From: Oleisolibacter albus
GTDB lineage: Bacteria; Pseudomonadota; Alphaproteobacteria; Azospirillales; Azospirillaceae
NCBI RefSeq assembly: GCF_003336875.1
Contig: NZ_QGNJ01000019.1
Location: 1 to 64,000 of the forward strand
Direction of reading: 5' to 3'
DNA: 64,000 nucleotides
Part shown: positions 8,524 through 16,357 of the stretch, piece by piece
Numbering within the stretch: the first letter of the stretch is position 1
How the letters are laid out: the number at the start of each line of letters is the position of its first letter
Translations under genes and position numbers: made by a program
The notes under the pieces: generated by a model
What the model was told of the DNA's origin: nothing
Seen by the model: only the letters and a program-made list of their open reading frames with translations
Database searches by the model: none

Positions 8524-8934
8524 CTATTTCGCCGCTTTGTGGTATGACGGCGAATCGCTGGCCGGAAAGGATTCCATCGACGCCTCCTCAACCCGATCCC
8601 GCTGCTCTGGCGGCGTGCGATCCGCAAACGGATCGGGGTGGGGACCGGACAGGACCTCGGCCACGTCCGGCGCGGAGTGGCGCGCGGGGCGGGAATGCGC
8701 GCCATGGCGACCCGGTGCAGACGCTCTGCGGTCCATCTGCTGGTACAGCGGACAGTGCCCGCTGCTGGCACGCAGCAGCAGCAAGCCACCAGCCAGCGCC
8801 AGGGCACTTCCCGCCCCGCCCCCCCGATCCAGGCCGAGCAGCAGCAAGGCCCCCCCGATCCCGCCGGTCAGGATACGTTCGCCCGGACCGATATTGACGG
8901 GACCGATGGGGAGAAATTGGTTGGCGTGCTTCAT
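8524..8934 (-). CDS. DUF2892 (YgaP-type) membrane protein
   Basis: A 136-residue protein. It begins MKHANQFLPIGPVNIGPGER and has two short hydrophobic helices (about 23-37 and 41-58) followed by 'GHCPLYQQM'. This is the DUF2892 two-helix membrane module also found at the C-terminus of YgaP rhodanese. A disordered tail ends in 'VEEASMESFPASDSPSYHK', a motif shared by many short alphaproteobacterial proteins of unknown role. An upstream in-frame extension to 9075 looks non-coding, so the internal ATG at 8934 was chosen. Function unknown. Confidence 0.7.
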   Translation of the reverse strand: MKHANQFLPIGPVNIGPGERILTGGIGGALLLLGLDRGGGAGSALALAGGLLLLRASSGHCPLYQQMDRRASAPGRHGAHSRPARHSAPDVAEVLSGPHPDPFADRTPPEQRDRVEEASMESFPASDSPSYHKAAK

Positions 8935-9153
8935 GGCGGCTGACACGGATGCGCTCCCTCTGCCGGTTCTGACATCACAGACGGAACGGGACCGGGGTGG
9001 GCTGGTTCCCGAACAGGCCCGTGCCGAACCCGGACCGCCTGTTCCCGCTTCCTGTCCAAGCGCATAGGATGTCACCCTGCCCCTTCATTTTTTGCACGTC
9101 CTGCCGCATGGTGACGTGTCCCGGTACGGCAGCGTCTAAAAGGGTGAAGAGAG

Positions 9154-9876
9154 ATGGCGCAGACTTTGCGGCGGCCATTCATGGCGGAAATCCAGATGGC
9201 GCAGCGCACCCGTCCTCTACAGGCCGGTGAGGCCGAGGCACCGGCCGCGGCGCCTCCTCCGGCATTGGTCCAGCTTCCGGCGGACAACAGCGAAATCCTG
9301 GCGGCGATCCAGGGGCTGGGCAACAAGCTGGACAAATTCCTGACCGTCGACCATCAGCAGATCGAACAGATCCAGGTGGAGGTCTCGGACATCGCCGGCC
9401 GGATACGGGCAACCAAACTGGAGATGGCGGCGCTGCGGCATCCGCTGGCGACCGAAGACACCTTCCAGGAGGCGAGCCAGCAGCTTGCCGCCGTGGTGAA
9501 GGCTGCCGAAGCTGCGACCAACACCATCATCGGGGCCGCCGAGGAAATCGAGGACATTATCGGCGAGGTTCGGGCCCAACTGCCGGAGGGTTACCAGAAC
9601 AGCCGCCTGCATGATCTCAGCGAGGTCATTCCCCGCATCTATGAAGCCTGCAACTTCCAGGACCTTACCGGGCAACGCATCACCAAGGTGGTCAATGCCC
9701 TGGCCTTCATCGAAGAGCGTGTGGAGGCCATGATGTCGGTCTGGAACAAGAAGGAATTCGAAACCCTGCCGCTGCCGCCCGGCCTGGCCCGGACCGACTC
9801 GGGGCTGGAACTGCACGGCCCGGCGATGCCGGCCGAGACCATTTCCCAGGACGATATCGACGCCCTGTTCGACTGA
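9154..9876 (+). CDS. cheZ: CheZ-like chemotaxis protein phosphatase
   Basis: A 240-residue helical protein with the CheZ signature YEACNFQDLTGQRITKVV at 163-180. The catalytic Asp170 and Gln174 (DxxxQ) would orient water for dephosphorylation of CheY-P. A long four-helix-bundle-like region precedes it (45-165). The C-terminal SQDDIDALFD (231-240) is the CheY-binding tail type. No other chemotaxis gene is adjacent, so it is an orphan cheZ. GAAGAGAG precedes the ATG; an alternative ATG lies at 9181. Confidence 0.85.
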   Translation: MAQTLRRPFMAEIQMAQRTRPLQAGEAEAPAAAPPPALVQLPADNSEILAAIQGLGNKLDKFLTVDHQQIEQIQVEVSDIAGRIRATKLEMAALRHPLATEDTFQEASQQLAAVVKAAEAATNTIIGAAEEIEDIIGEVRAQLPEGYQNSRLHDLSEVIPRIYEACNFQDLTGQRITKVVNALAFIEERVEAMMSVWNKKEFETLPLPPGLARTDSGLELHGPAMPAETISQDDIDALFD

Positions 9877-9932
9877 GAGCCACGGGCGGCGCTTCTGCCG
9901 CCCCCCCTGCCACAGGAAAAACAGAGCGACGG

Positions 9933-10679
9933 CTATTCCTGGTCGGCGCGCTCACAGCGGATCGCCATCACGGCCATCTGCGTGCGGTTCCGTGCCCCGA
10001 GCTTCTGCATCATGGCGCGGATATGCACCTTGACCGTACCTTCCAGCACGCCGAGCCGCCGGGCGATTTCCTTGTTGGAACACCCGGACTGCAGCAGATG
10101 GAAAATATCCTTCTGGCGTTTGGTCAGACATGCCACATCCGGCTCCTGCGACGCAGGCAGCGGAACCCGGCTGTCACGGATCAGCCGCTTCGGCAGTTGC
10201 ACATAGGCATCGGGGGCAAGGGCCAAAGCTACAGCGTTTTCAAAGACTTCTGAACTATCACTCTTCAGCAGCACCGCGCAGGCCCCCGCTGAAATGCAGG
10301 CCCTCGCATCGGCCCCGCGGTCGGACGACGACAAGGCCAGCAACGGCACCGGTGCGAGCCCCCGCGCCACTTCCCCGACCCGCTCCACCCAGTCCGGGCC
10401 GAGATCGTCCACATTCATCAACACGGCGTCGCAAACGGCACCCTGCGTGATCAGGGCCAGCCCCTCTTCCAGCGTAGCAGCCTGCTGGATCGCCGCCCCC
10501 GGATAGATGGCGGTCAACGACAGGGCCAGACCGTGGCGCAGGAGCGCCTGGGGATCAATGATAAGGAAGCGGTAACGGCGGAAGCCCGGCACGACACCGG
10601 CCGGCGCAGCGGCAGGACTCATCGGCCGCAAGGGCGTTGCCGTCCGGGTCACCGAACCGATCCGGAGAGCCATCGTCAT
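9933..10679 (-). CDS. LuxR/NarL-type response regulator with degenerate receiver
   Basis: A 248-residue protein with an N-terminal receiver-like domain (about 36-150) and a C-terminal LuxR helix-turn-helix (about 182-245; 'LTKRQKDIFHLLQSGCSNKE' then 'VHIRAMMQKLGARNRTQ'). In the receiver the acidic pair is reduced to a single Asp (IIDPQ, D42). The phosphoacceptor position reads Asn89 within 'DAVLMNVDDL', while the conserved Lys139 is kept. Phosphorylation in the canonical way is therefore doubtful. ATG 10679 has GGGGTGGGGGTG upstream; a GTG at 10691 is possible. It is divergent from a paralogous regulator. Confidence 0.85.
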   Translation of the reverse strand: MTMALRIGSVTRTATPLRPMSPAAAPAGVVPGFRRYRFLIIDPQALLRHGLALSLTAIYPGAAIQQAATLEEGLALITQGAVCDAVLMNVDDLGPDWVERVGEVARGLAPVPLLALSSSDRGADARACISAGACAVLLKSDSSEVFENAVALALAPDAYVQLPKRLIRDSRVPLPASQEPDVACLTKRQKDIFHLLQSGCSNKEIARRLGVLEGTVKVHIRAMMQKLGARNRTQMAVMAIRCERADQE

Positions 10680-10922
10680 CGTCACCCCCACCCCTTTTCC
10701 GCTGTGTTAACGCCGCGTGAACATACTCCCTCGGGTTAAGTCCTTTCGCAAGATAAAGGTGGGAAGGGGGTGGGTGAGTGTTTTACTATTCTGCAAAGTC
10801 TGCGCCCAGGCGTCAGGCCGATGAGCCCCGTCGCAGTAAAGGCAGGTTAAAGTTTATTCACCGCCTCATTTACTACTTTTTTTCTTAAAAGATTGATAAA
10901 ATCCAATCTATCGGGGACGCAC
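10680..10922. promoter_or_regulatory. Divergent promoter region between two LuxR-type regulators
   Basis: A 243-bp gap separates the two divergent regulator genes. The right half (about 10843-10915) is clearly A/T rich against the GC-rich background, with runs such as ACTTTTTTTCTTAAAAG. Repeated GGTTAA-type half-sites occur at about 10733 and 10848. Promoters for both genes must lie here; exact boxes cannot be assigned. Confidence 0.5.
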
Positions 10923-11579
10923 ATGCCGGAAACAGTCCTGCTGGTTGATCATGACCAGCTTTTCAGCGCCGCCTTGGCGGCACTCCTCTCCGAAGAGGGG
11001 ATGACCGTCGACACGCCGGCCGCGACCCTCGCCACCGCTCTTGAGCGGCTTGAACGGGAGGATGGACCGGCGCTGGTGATCGTCGACCCTGCCACCCTGC
11101 CCGACGCCGGCAGCGGGGAAGCCGTTGCCGCGCTGCGGCAGGCGGCACCGCAGACCCGTGTCGTCGTGCTGACATCCAGTATGCAGGATACGGCACTGCT
11201 GCGCAGTCTGGCCGCGGACGCGGATGCCCATATCGCCAAGACTGCCGCCTTCGAAACCGTGCTCCGCGCGCTCCGCCTGACGCAGCTTGGCCAGGCCGTC
11301 TATCCGGCGCGGATTGCCGCCCTGTGGAATCAAAGGATGCAGGCCGGCGACGACGGCGCTGAATCCACGGATCTGCTGGAACTGTCACCGCGTGAGCGTC
11401 AGATCCTGGCCTGCGTCGTCGCCGGGCTGTCCAACAAGGCCATTGCACGCCGGCTCGCCATCACGGAAAGCACCGTGAAGATGCATTTCAAAAATGTCAT
11501 GCGGAAGATCGACGCGGAAAACCGGACCCAGGCCGCCATCTGGGCCATGGACCACGGCATCCAGCCCGTTGCCTGCTGA
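10923..11579 (+). CDS. LuxR/NarL-type response regulator
   Basis: A 218-residue regulator. The receiver (1-120) has LLVDHDQ (D9/D11), phosphoacceptor Asp55 in LVIVDPATLP and Lys106, so unlike its neighbour it looks phosphorylatable. The LuxR HTH spans about 152-216 ('LSPRERQILACVVAGLSNKA', 'STVKMHFKNVMRKIDAENRT'). CGGGGA lies eight bases before the ATG, which favours 10923 over the upstream TTG. No histidine kinase gene is adjacent. The shared architecture with the divergent gene suggests duplication followed by divergence. Confidence 0.9.
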   Translation: MPETVLLVDHDQLFSAALAALLSEEGMTVDTPAATLATALERLEREDGPALVIVDPATLPDAGSGEAVAALRQAAPQTRVVVLTSSMQDTALLRSLAADADAHIAKTAAFETVLRALRLTQLGQAVYPARIAALWNQRMQAGDDGAESTDLLELSPRERQILACVVAGLSNKAIARRLAITESTVKMHFKNVMRKIDAENRTQAAIWAMDHGIQPVAC

Positions 11580-11607
11580 AGCTGGGAGTTCCTCCGGCCG
11601 GATAGGG

Positions 11608-11633
11608 AAAAGGGGGCGCCTGACGGCACCCCC
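11608..11633 (-). terminator. Terminator of the OmpA-family gene
   Basis: Read on the minus strand, GGGGGTGCC-GTCA-GGCGCCCCC forms a 9-bp stem with one G-T pair and a GTCA loop, followed by TTTTCCC. It lies downstream of the leftward ompA-like gene and could also stop the rightward regulator transcript. A second hairpin (11655-11674) sits directly after the ompA stop. Confidence 0.7.
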
Positions 11634-11680
11634 TCCCATTGGCCCGGACAGGGAAGGCGGTCCGAAGACCGCCTGTCCGA

Positions 11681-12754
11681 TTACGGGAAAATGATGACGG
11701 CGCGGCGGTTGGACGGCTCGCGCACGCCATCGGCCGTCGGAACCAGCAGATCCGTTTCGCCCTTGGCCTGAACCGCGATCTCGCCGGCCGGAACACCCTT
11801 GCTGACCAGGTACTCGCGCACGGCCTCGGCACGCTGCTGCGACAGCTTCAGGTTATAGTCGGCGCTGCCCGACGTGTCGGTGTAGCCGCTGACCTGAATG
11901 GCCGCGATCTTGCCGGTCTTGGCATTGCTGATGACGTTGTTCAGCACCTGCTGGGCATCGGCGCTCAGCACAGCCTTGTTCCAGTCGAAGAAGACCGTGA
12001 AGTTGCGGCTGATGGTCGGGGCCGGAGCCGGGGCAACCACGGGAGCAGGCGCCGGAGCCGGAGCAGCGACCGGAATCACGGCCGGGGCGGCCTTGGGAGC
12101 AGGCGTGGTGCCGAACAGCACGCGCAGGCCGACCATGACCGAGTGGCTCTCATACTCGTACTTGAAATCGCGGCCGCGGGTGGAGGTGGTCTTCACCGGA
12201 TCGGCATTCAGGTAGCGATAGCCCAGCGACACATCCATGTTGTCGAACAGGGAGTAGGTGACACCGGCATTCAGCTGCCACGCCACGGTCGTATCGGACT
12301 TGCTGGCGTTCTCGCCGGCGGTGAACAGGTTGCCGGCCTTATGCAGACCGATGTCCGCAACACCGACGCCACCGCCGATATAGGGACGGAACGGCGTCCC
12401 GGTCTGGATCTCATAGGCGGCGACGCCCATGTAGGTCAGGGCGCTGGTCTGGCCATTGCCGCCGCTGCGGCCGGCGCTGCCACCGGTGATGTCACCGATG
12501 GTGGCACGGCTGTAGCCGATCTCGGCGCCGAGACGCAGACCATTGCCGAAGCGATAGCCGCCCTCGACCACACTGGCGACCGATCCCTTGTAGTCGGCCT
12601 TGGAAGACGGCGTGGCTTCGAAAGTGGTGTCGTTCAACCAGGTCATGCCGACCTGGGAACCGAAGTAGAGCCCTTCCGGCAGGCCCTGAGCCGAAGCCAT
12701 GGCCGGAACAGCCAAAGCGACAACGGTGCCCATGAGCAGATGGCGCAGCGTCAT
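11681..12754 (-). CDS. OmpA family outer-membrane protein
   Basis: A 357-residue outer-membrane protein. A signal peptide is cleaved after ASA (about residue 22). Residues 28-205 form an eight-stranded OmpA-like beta-barrel with alternating aromatic/Gly strands. A Pro/Ala linker of tandem PAP repeats follows (about 213-242). The C-terminal OmpA peptidoglycan-binding domain has 'FDWNKAVLSADAQQVL', 'VSGYTDTSGSADYN' and 'NRRAVIIF'. It links the outer membrane to murein. AGGAG precedes the ATG. It is monocistronic with a terminator at 11608-11633. Confidence 0.93.
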   Translation of the reverse strand: MTLRHLLMGTVVALAVPAMASAQGLPEGLYFGSQVGMTWLNDTTFEATPSSKADYKGSVASVVEGGYRFGNGLRLGAEIGYSRATIGDITGGSAGRSGGNGQTSALTYMGVAAYEIQTGTPFRPYIGGGVGVADIGLHKAGNLFTAGENASKSDTTVAWQLNAGVTYSLFDNMDVSLGYRYLNADPVKTTSTRGRDFKYEYESHSVMVGLRVLFGTTPAPKAAPAVIPVAAPAPAPAPVVAPAPAPTISRNFTVFFDWNKAVLSADAQQVLNNVISNAKTGKIAAIQVSGYTDTSGSADYNLKLSQQRAEAVREYLVSKGVPAGEIAVQAKGETDLLVPTADGVREPSNRRAVIIFP

Positions 12755-13014
12755 AGTGATTTCTCCTTATGGGGCCCTTGGATGGGCCGCTCCCTTCTTC
12801 ACAGCCGTTGCCGGGCTTGTCCGGCCCGGACACACAGAAGCGCGGCCGGCAACCCGAACGGTCCAGCCCGCGCAACTGTTACCGCTATCGATATTGGGAC
12901 TCAAGCCGGCAGAAATAAGGCATGCCCCCGCGAAAAGGGCTCTACCGTTGAGGATTACCCCGAACGGCGGTGCAAAAGGGCCGCACCCTTGGTCGTTCTG
13001 CCGGATTTAGGCCC

Positions 13015-13200
13015 TTATGCTGCGTTGCGGAAGGCTCGGACCGCCGCCTGCTGCGCCTCGACGATGTCGGCGAAAACGATCCCATGCAGAGATTGCAAAA
13101 CAGGATGGACCGCGTGGAAGACCACGCCACCGGCATCCTCGACGGCGAGACCGACGGCTTCATCCTCGACCTCGATCATGAATGATGTGTTCTGCCGCAT
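13015..13200 (-). CDS. Small conserved hypothetical protein
   Basis: A 61-residue acidic/hydrophobic protein (MRQNTSFMIEVEDEAVGLAV...) with alternating beta-like strands and a short C-terminal helix 'VEAQQAAVRAFRNAA'. GAGGA lies seven bases before the ATG. The pattern of a strand-rich sequence recording a 'visible or apparent' value followed by a helix is seen in many short orphan alphaproteobacterial proteins. I cannot assign a function. Confidence 0.55.
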   Translation of the reverse strand: MRQNTSFMIEVEDEAVGLAVEDAGGVVFHAVHPVLQSLHGIVFADIVEAQQAAVRAFRNAA

Positions 13201-13351
13201 GGCTTTTCCTCAGGACAGACCCCGTTCCATACGGGCGTGCCGGACGCGGGTCTAGCAGGGTGGCGATCCGCGTTGCCACCACACTTCTGTTACAACGGGG
13301 CGTTCATACGGCCAGCAGGTTCAGCCGTCCCATCCGACCTTCGGCCGAACA

Positions 13352-14440
13352 ATGACGGAAGACCGAGCCATGGTAGGATCGGTGCCCCGACCAAACGGAG
13401 AAACCATCCCCGTGTCCGCTGCCATCCGTCTCATTTCCTCGGCGCCACCGTCCGAGGGCAAGGCCCATAGGCTCGCACCCGGCGTCCATTGGGTCAGGCA
13501 CCCCCTGCCCTTCGCCCTGGACCATGTCAATGTGTGGCTGCTGGAGGATGGCGCCACCTGGACCCTGGTCGATACCGGCGTCCACAGCAGCCGCAGCCAG
13601 TCGGCCTGGGAGGCGGTGTTCGCAGGGCCGATGCAGGGCCGACCCGCCAGCCGGGTGCTGGCAACCCATTTCCACCCTGACCATATCGGGCTGGCGGCGT
13701 GGCTCTGTCAGCGCTTTTCCGCGGATTTGTGGACCAGCCGGACCGAATGGCTGCTGGCCCGGTTGCTGCATCAGGACCAGACGCCGGCGCTGCGCGATGA
13801 AATCCGCACTTTCTACTCGGCGGCCGGTCTCGACGATGAACAGACGCAGGCGCTGACGGAGCGCGGCAATGCCTACGCCCGCGGGGTGCCGGCACTGCCG
13901 GCGCGCTACCACCGGCTCCGTCAGGATGACGGGGTGCGGATCGGGGATCGGCTCTGGCGCGTCGTGACCGGTGGCGGACACTCGCCTGAGCATGTGTGTC
14001 TTGCCTGCGAGGATGCCGGCGTGTTGATCGCCGGCGACATGATCCTGCCGGGCATCAGCCCCAACGTCAGCGTCTGGGCCAATGAACCGGACGCCGATCC
14101 GCTGAGCGAGTTCTTCGACGGGCTGTCACGGCTGCGCGGGCTGCCGGATGACCTTCTGGTTCTGCCGTCCCATGGCATTCCCTTCCACGGTCTGCATGGG
14201 CGGATTGATGAACTGCTCCACCACCATGAAATCCGTTTATCCGAGGTGATGGATGCCTGCGCGGCAGCCCCCCAGAGCGTGGGCGATATCACCAGGCTGC
14301 TGTTCCGCCGGCCGCTGGATACCCACCAGTTGAGCTTCGCCGTCGGCGAAGCGCTGGCTCATCTCAACCATCTCGTCGTACAGGGGCAGCTGCGGCGCGA
14401 GACCGATGCCGCCGGTCGATGGTGGTTTCAGCGCCGATAG
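13352..14440 (+). CDS. MBL-fold metallo-hydrolase with C-terminal winged helix
   Basis: A 362-residue protein. The metallo-beta-lactamase core carries the zinc motif THFHPDH at 105-111. Further ligands are visible in GGGHSPEHVCL (second His), AGDMILP (Asp) and LPSHG (last His). The region after residue 290 matches the small winged-helix domain of LACTB2-like hydrolases ('LSEVMDACAAAPQSVGDITR'). Likely a thioester or phosphodiester hydrolase; the substrate is unknown. The N-terminal 25 residues are atypical, and a GTG at 13412 could be the true start. Confidence 0.85.
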   Translation: MTEDRAMVGSVPRPNGETIPVSAAIRLISSAPPSEGKAHRLAPGVHWVRHPLPFALDHVNVWLLEDGATWTLVDTGVHSSRSQSAWEAVFAGPMQGRPASRVLATHFHPDHIGLAAWLCQRFSADLWTSRTEWLLARLLHQDQTPALRDEIRTFYSAAGLDDEQTQALTERGNAYARGVPALPARYHRLRQDDGVRIGDRLWRVVTGGGHSPEHVCLACEDAGVLIAGDMILPGISPNVSVWANEPDADPLSEFFDGLSRLRGLPDDLLVLPSHGIPFHGLHGRIDELLHHHEIRLSEVMDACAAAPQSVGDITRLLFRRPLDTHQLSFAVGEALAHLNHLVVQGQLRRETDAAGRWWFQRR

Positions 14441-14510
14441 GGACAATCAGCCGGAACGGACCGCCCGATCATGCCGCGCCTCGCGCGCCTGCCAAAATCC
14501 GTGAACCGTT

Positions 14511-14744
14511 TCAGCGCTCCGAGCCACCCGCCCCGGCCCGCCCGGCCGGGGTGAACTGCGCCGGATCGTCCAGTACGGTTGCGGCCAGGGTCTTCATGGT
14601 CTTGGGATCATCGACCCGGACCAGGCGCACATGCAGTTTGCCCACCGCGTCGCGGGTTACCGCCACCACCTCCCAGACGCTGGCTCCCAGCCCGCGCTTA
14701 ACATACCGCTGCCCTTCGGTAACTTCCTGTCGACGTCGGATCAC
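14511..14744 (-). CDS. Small conserved hypothetical protein
   Basis: A 77-residue basic protein containing 'GQRYVKRGLGASVWEVVAV' followed by 'HVRLVRVDDPKTMKTLAATV', a compact beta-rich module. It starts at GTG 14744, with GAGGGG six bases upstream. The sequence style (RYVxRG...WEVxxV...HxRLxRxDDPxxxKTL) is that of a conserved short family in Rhodospirillales with no known role. It may be single-domain nucleic-acid or stress related, but this is not supported further. Confidence 0.6.
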   Translation of the reverse strand: MIRRRQEVTEGQRYVKRGLGASVWEVVAVTRDAVGKLHVRLVRVDDPKTMKTLAATVLDDPAQFTPAGRAGAGGSER

Positions 14745-14873
14745 AGCGTCCCCTCACAGCCACCCCCGCACCATGGCCGGCGAACACGCCCTTTTCATGG
14801 AAGTTCCTGCGCCGCCGCCATGCGGACCGGACATCCGCGGGAACACGGCTGTGCCTCCGCCGTTGATGTCGCC

Positions 14874-15113
14874 ATGAAAGACGATAGCGATATCGTGGCC
14901 GTTGCCCTGCAGTTGGTGAACGACCATGGAAGCGATGCCCCGACCATCAGCCGCAACCGCCTGGTTGAAGTGACGGCGGCGGGGAATGCGCGGGCCGCCC
15001 GCTTCTGGCGCGCCGTCCGGCACGCCTGTGAGCATCTGCTGACTCAGCGCGGCGAAACGGCGACGGCAGCGCCCCTCCGGCGGCCCTCCGCCACGCCCCT
15101 GCCCTGGCGCTGA
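14874..15113 (+). CDS. Small conserved hypothetical protein
   Basis: A 79-residue protein, helical in its first 55 residues (DIVAVALQLVNDHGSDAPTI, then 'AGNARAARFWRAVRHACEHL'), with a Pro/Arg tail. The pattern 'A..LV..HG..A....A......GN...A..W..V..A...L' matches a short family of unknown function common in alphaproteobacteria. The start is the ATG at 14874; no strong ribosome binding site is visible. Confidence 0.5.
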   Translation: MKDDSDIVAVALQLVNDHGSDAPTISRNRLVEVTAAGNARAARFWRAVRHACEHLLTQRGETATAAPLRRPSATPLPWR

Positions 15114-15188
15114 CCGGCGCCACCGCGACGGACGGGCAGGCTTGCGGCGCCCCGGGTCGGCCGGTCTCCACAAGCCTGCGGCTGGATG

Positions 15189-15779
15189 TCAGCGCACGGA
15201 CGGCGACGCGACGGCGGCGGACTGGGCCACCTGCACAGCCTGGGCCGGCCGGTCGCAACGGGGCAGCAGGGAAACGCGGACGACATCCTCCGATGTCACC
15301 GCCCGCTTGACGTCGGCGACGCTCATGGCCAGCGCCTGCGGGACAATGGCCGCATGGCTTTCACAGAAGATCGGCGTTGTCAGCGCGATGGCCCGTTGCG
15401 ACATCTCGTTGGCAAGCCGGGTGCGGAAGCTGTCGAATTCCTTGGTCGGGTTCTTGACGCCAGCGCGCTTGTACTGGCCGATCAGCGCCTTCTCCCACTC
15501 CTGAATCTGCATTTGGTGGTTGAGGGTGAACTGTTTGTACTGGGCGAAAAGGCTGGGCGTGCCCTTCTGGTCCATGGCCTGGCAGGTCAAGCCGACGACC
15601 ATGAGTTCCGTATGCAGGCGAATGGCCTGTTCGGCCTCGAACTCGGCGGGCGTGTAGCAGGGCGCAGCCTTCGCCTTGGGAGGGGGCGCCTTCTTCTTGG
15701 CCGGCGCATCGGCGGCGAAGGCGGACGCGCAGAACAGCGCGAAAATCGCGGTGGCAGTGGCAAGGCGGGAACGCAGCAT
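15189..15779 (-). CDS. Exported protein of unknown function
   Basis: A 196-residue protein with a clear signal peptide (MLRSRLATATAIFALFCASA, cleavage near AFA|AD), then a Lys/Pro-rich linker and a helical domain of about 150 residues with four cysteines. The cysteines lie in 'APCYTPAEF', 'LTCQAMDQ', 'IFCESHAA' and 'PRCDRP'. An upstream in-frame extension to 15875 is not needed; the ATG at 15779 immediately precedes the signal peptide. Cysteine pairing suggests periplasmic folding. No family recognised. Confidence 0.7.
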   Translation of the reverse strand: MLRSRLATATAIFALFCASAFAADAPAKKKAPPPKAKAAPCYTPAEFEAEQAIRLHTELMVVGLTCQAMDQKGTPSLFAQYKQFTLNHQMQIQEWEKALIGQYKRAGVKNPTKEFDSFRTRLANEMSQRAIALTTPIFCESHAAIVPQALAMSVADVKRAVTSEDVVRVSLLPRCDRPAQAVQVAQSAAVASPSVR

Positions 15780-16357
15780 GGCGACCAATCCAAGATCAAG
15801 GGGTGGCGGAAAGCCCGGGGGTCTTCCGCTGGCGCAGTCTGCCCGATCCCGATCAGGCCCGGCAAGGGGCCGCACGGGGACCGGACCGGCGCCCCGGCGA
15901 TGTCACGCCCGACCATGGCGTATCGGCAACGCTGAAGACCGGGAATCCATCCCAGGGTTCGTGGAAGGTCGTTTCAAAGGCCGGAACCGGCGGGTTCCAG
16001 GAGCACCAGCGGCTGCTTTCTGTTTTAAAATACCGACTCACTTGCATCGCGCAGTATGCTGTTGCTTTCTTTCCAGAAAATTATCCTGCTTTCAAAATCC
16101 AGTTTTGCTTTCGGATCGAGATACTCTGCCGACAACCATCCGCCTGCTTCGGCCCGACGCGCTTGGGGCAGCGCTGGAAAAATCGGGAAAATCCACGGAT
16201 TCCGACGATTCCGGGAATTTATGGGCTGGCATTTCAAAGCCAATTCGCCCATATGTGAATGACTAATCCTGGATGGCTGACGGTCCAAGGCGCCCCCGCT
16301 TTACAAAAGCTGTGTGCTCAATAACCCGGCGATCCAAAAAACCTGTGTCTTCGCCGC
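15780..16357. other. Intergenic region, 578 bp, AT-rich right half
   Basis: No supported gene. From about 16010 to 16350 the base composition shifts to A/T rich against the surrounding GC-rich DNA, with repeated CTTTC/CAG steps around 16065-16125 and the small dyad GCTTT-ACA-AAAGC at 16309-16321. It must contain the promoters of the exported-protein gene and of the HTH/disordered-tail gene. A small RNA is possible but unproven. Confidence 0.4.

Noticed and set aside
11999-12100. Apparent tandem repeats (PAP-type) in the ompA-like gene
   Set aside because: They encode the normal Pro/Ala linker between barrel and peptidoglycan domain, not a DNA repeat element.
16025-16288. 87-residue minus-strand frame in the AT-rich gap
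   Set aside because: Basic, irregular composition and no ribosome binding site; the gap more likely holds promoters.
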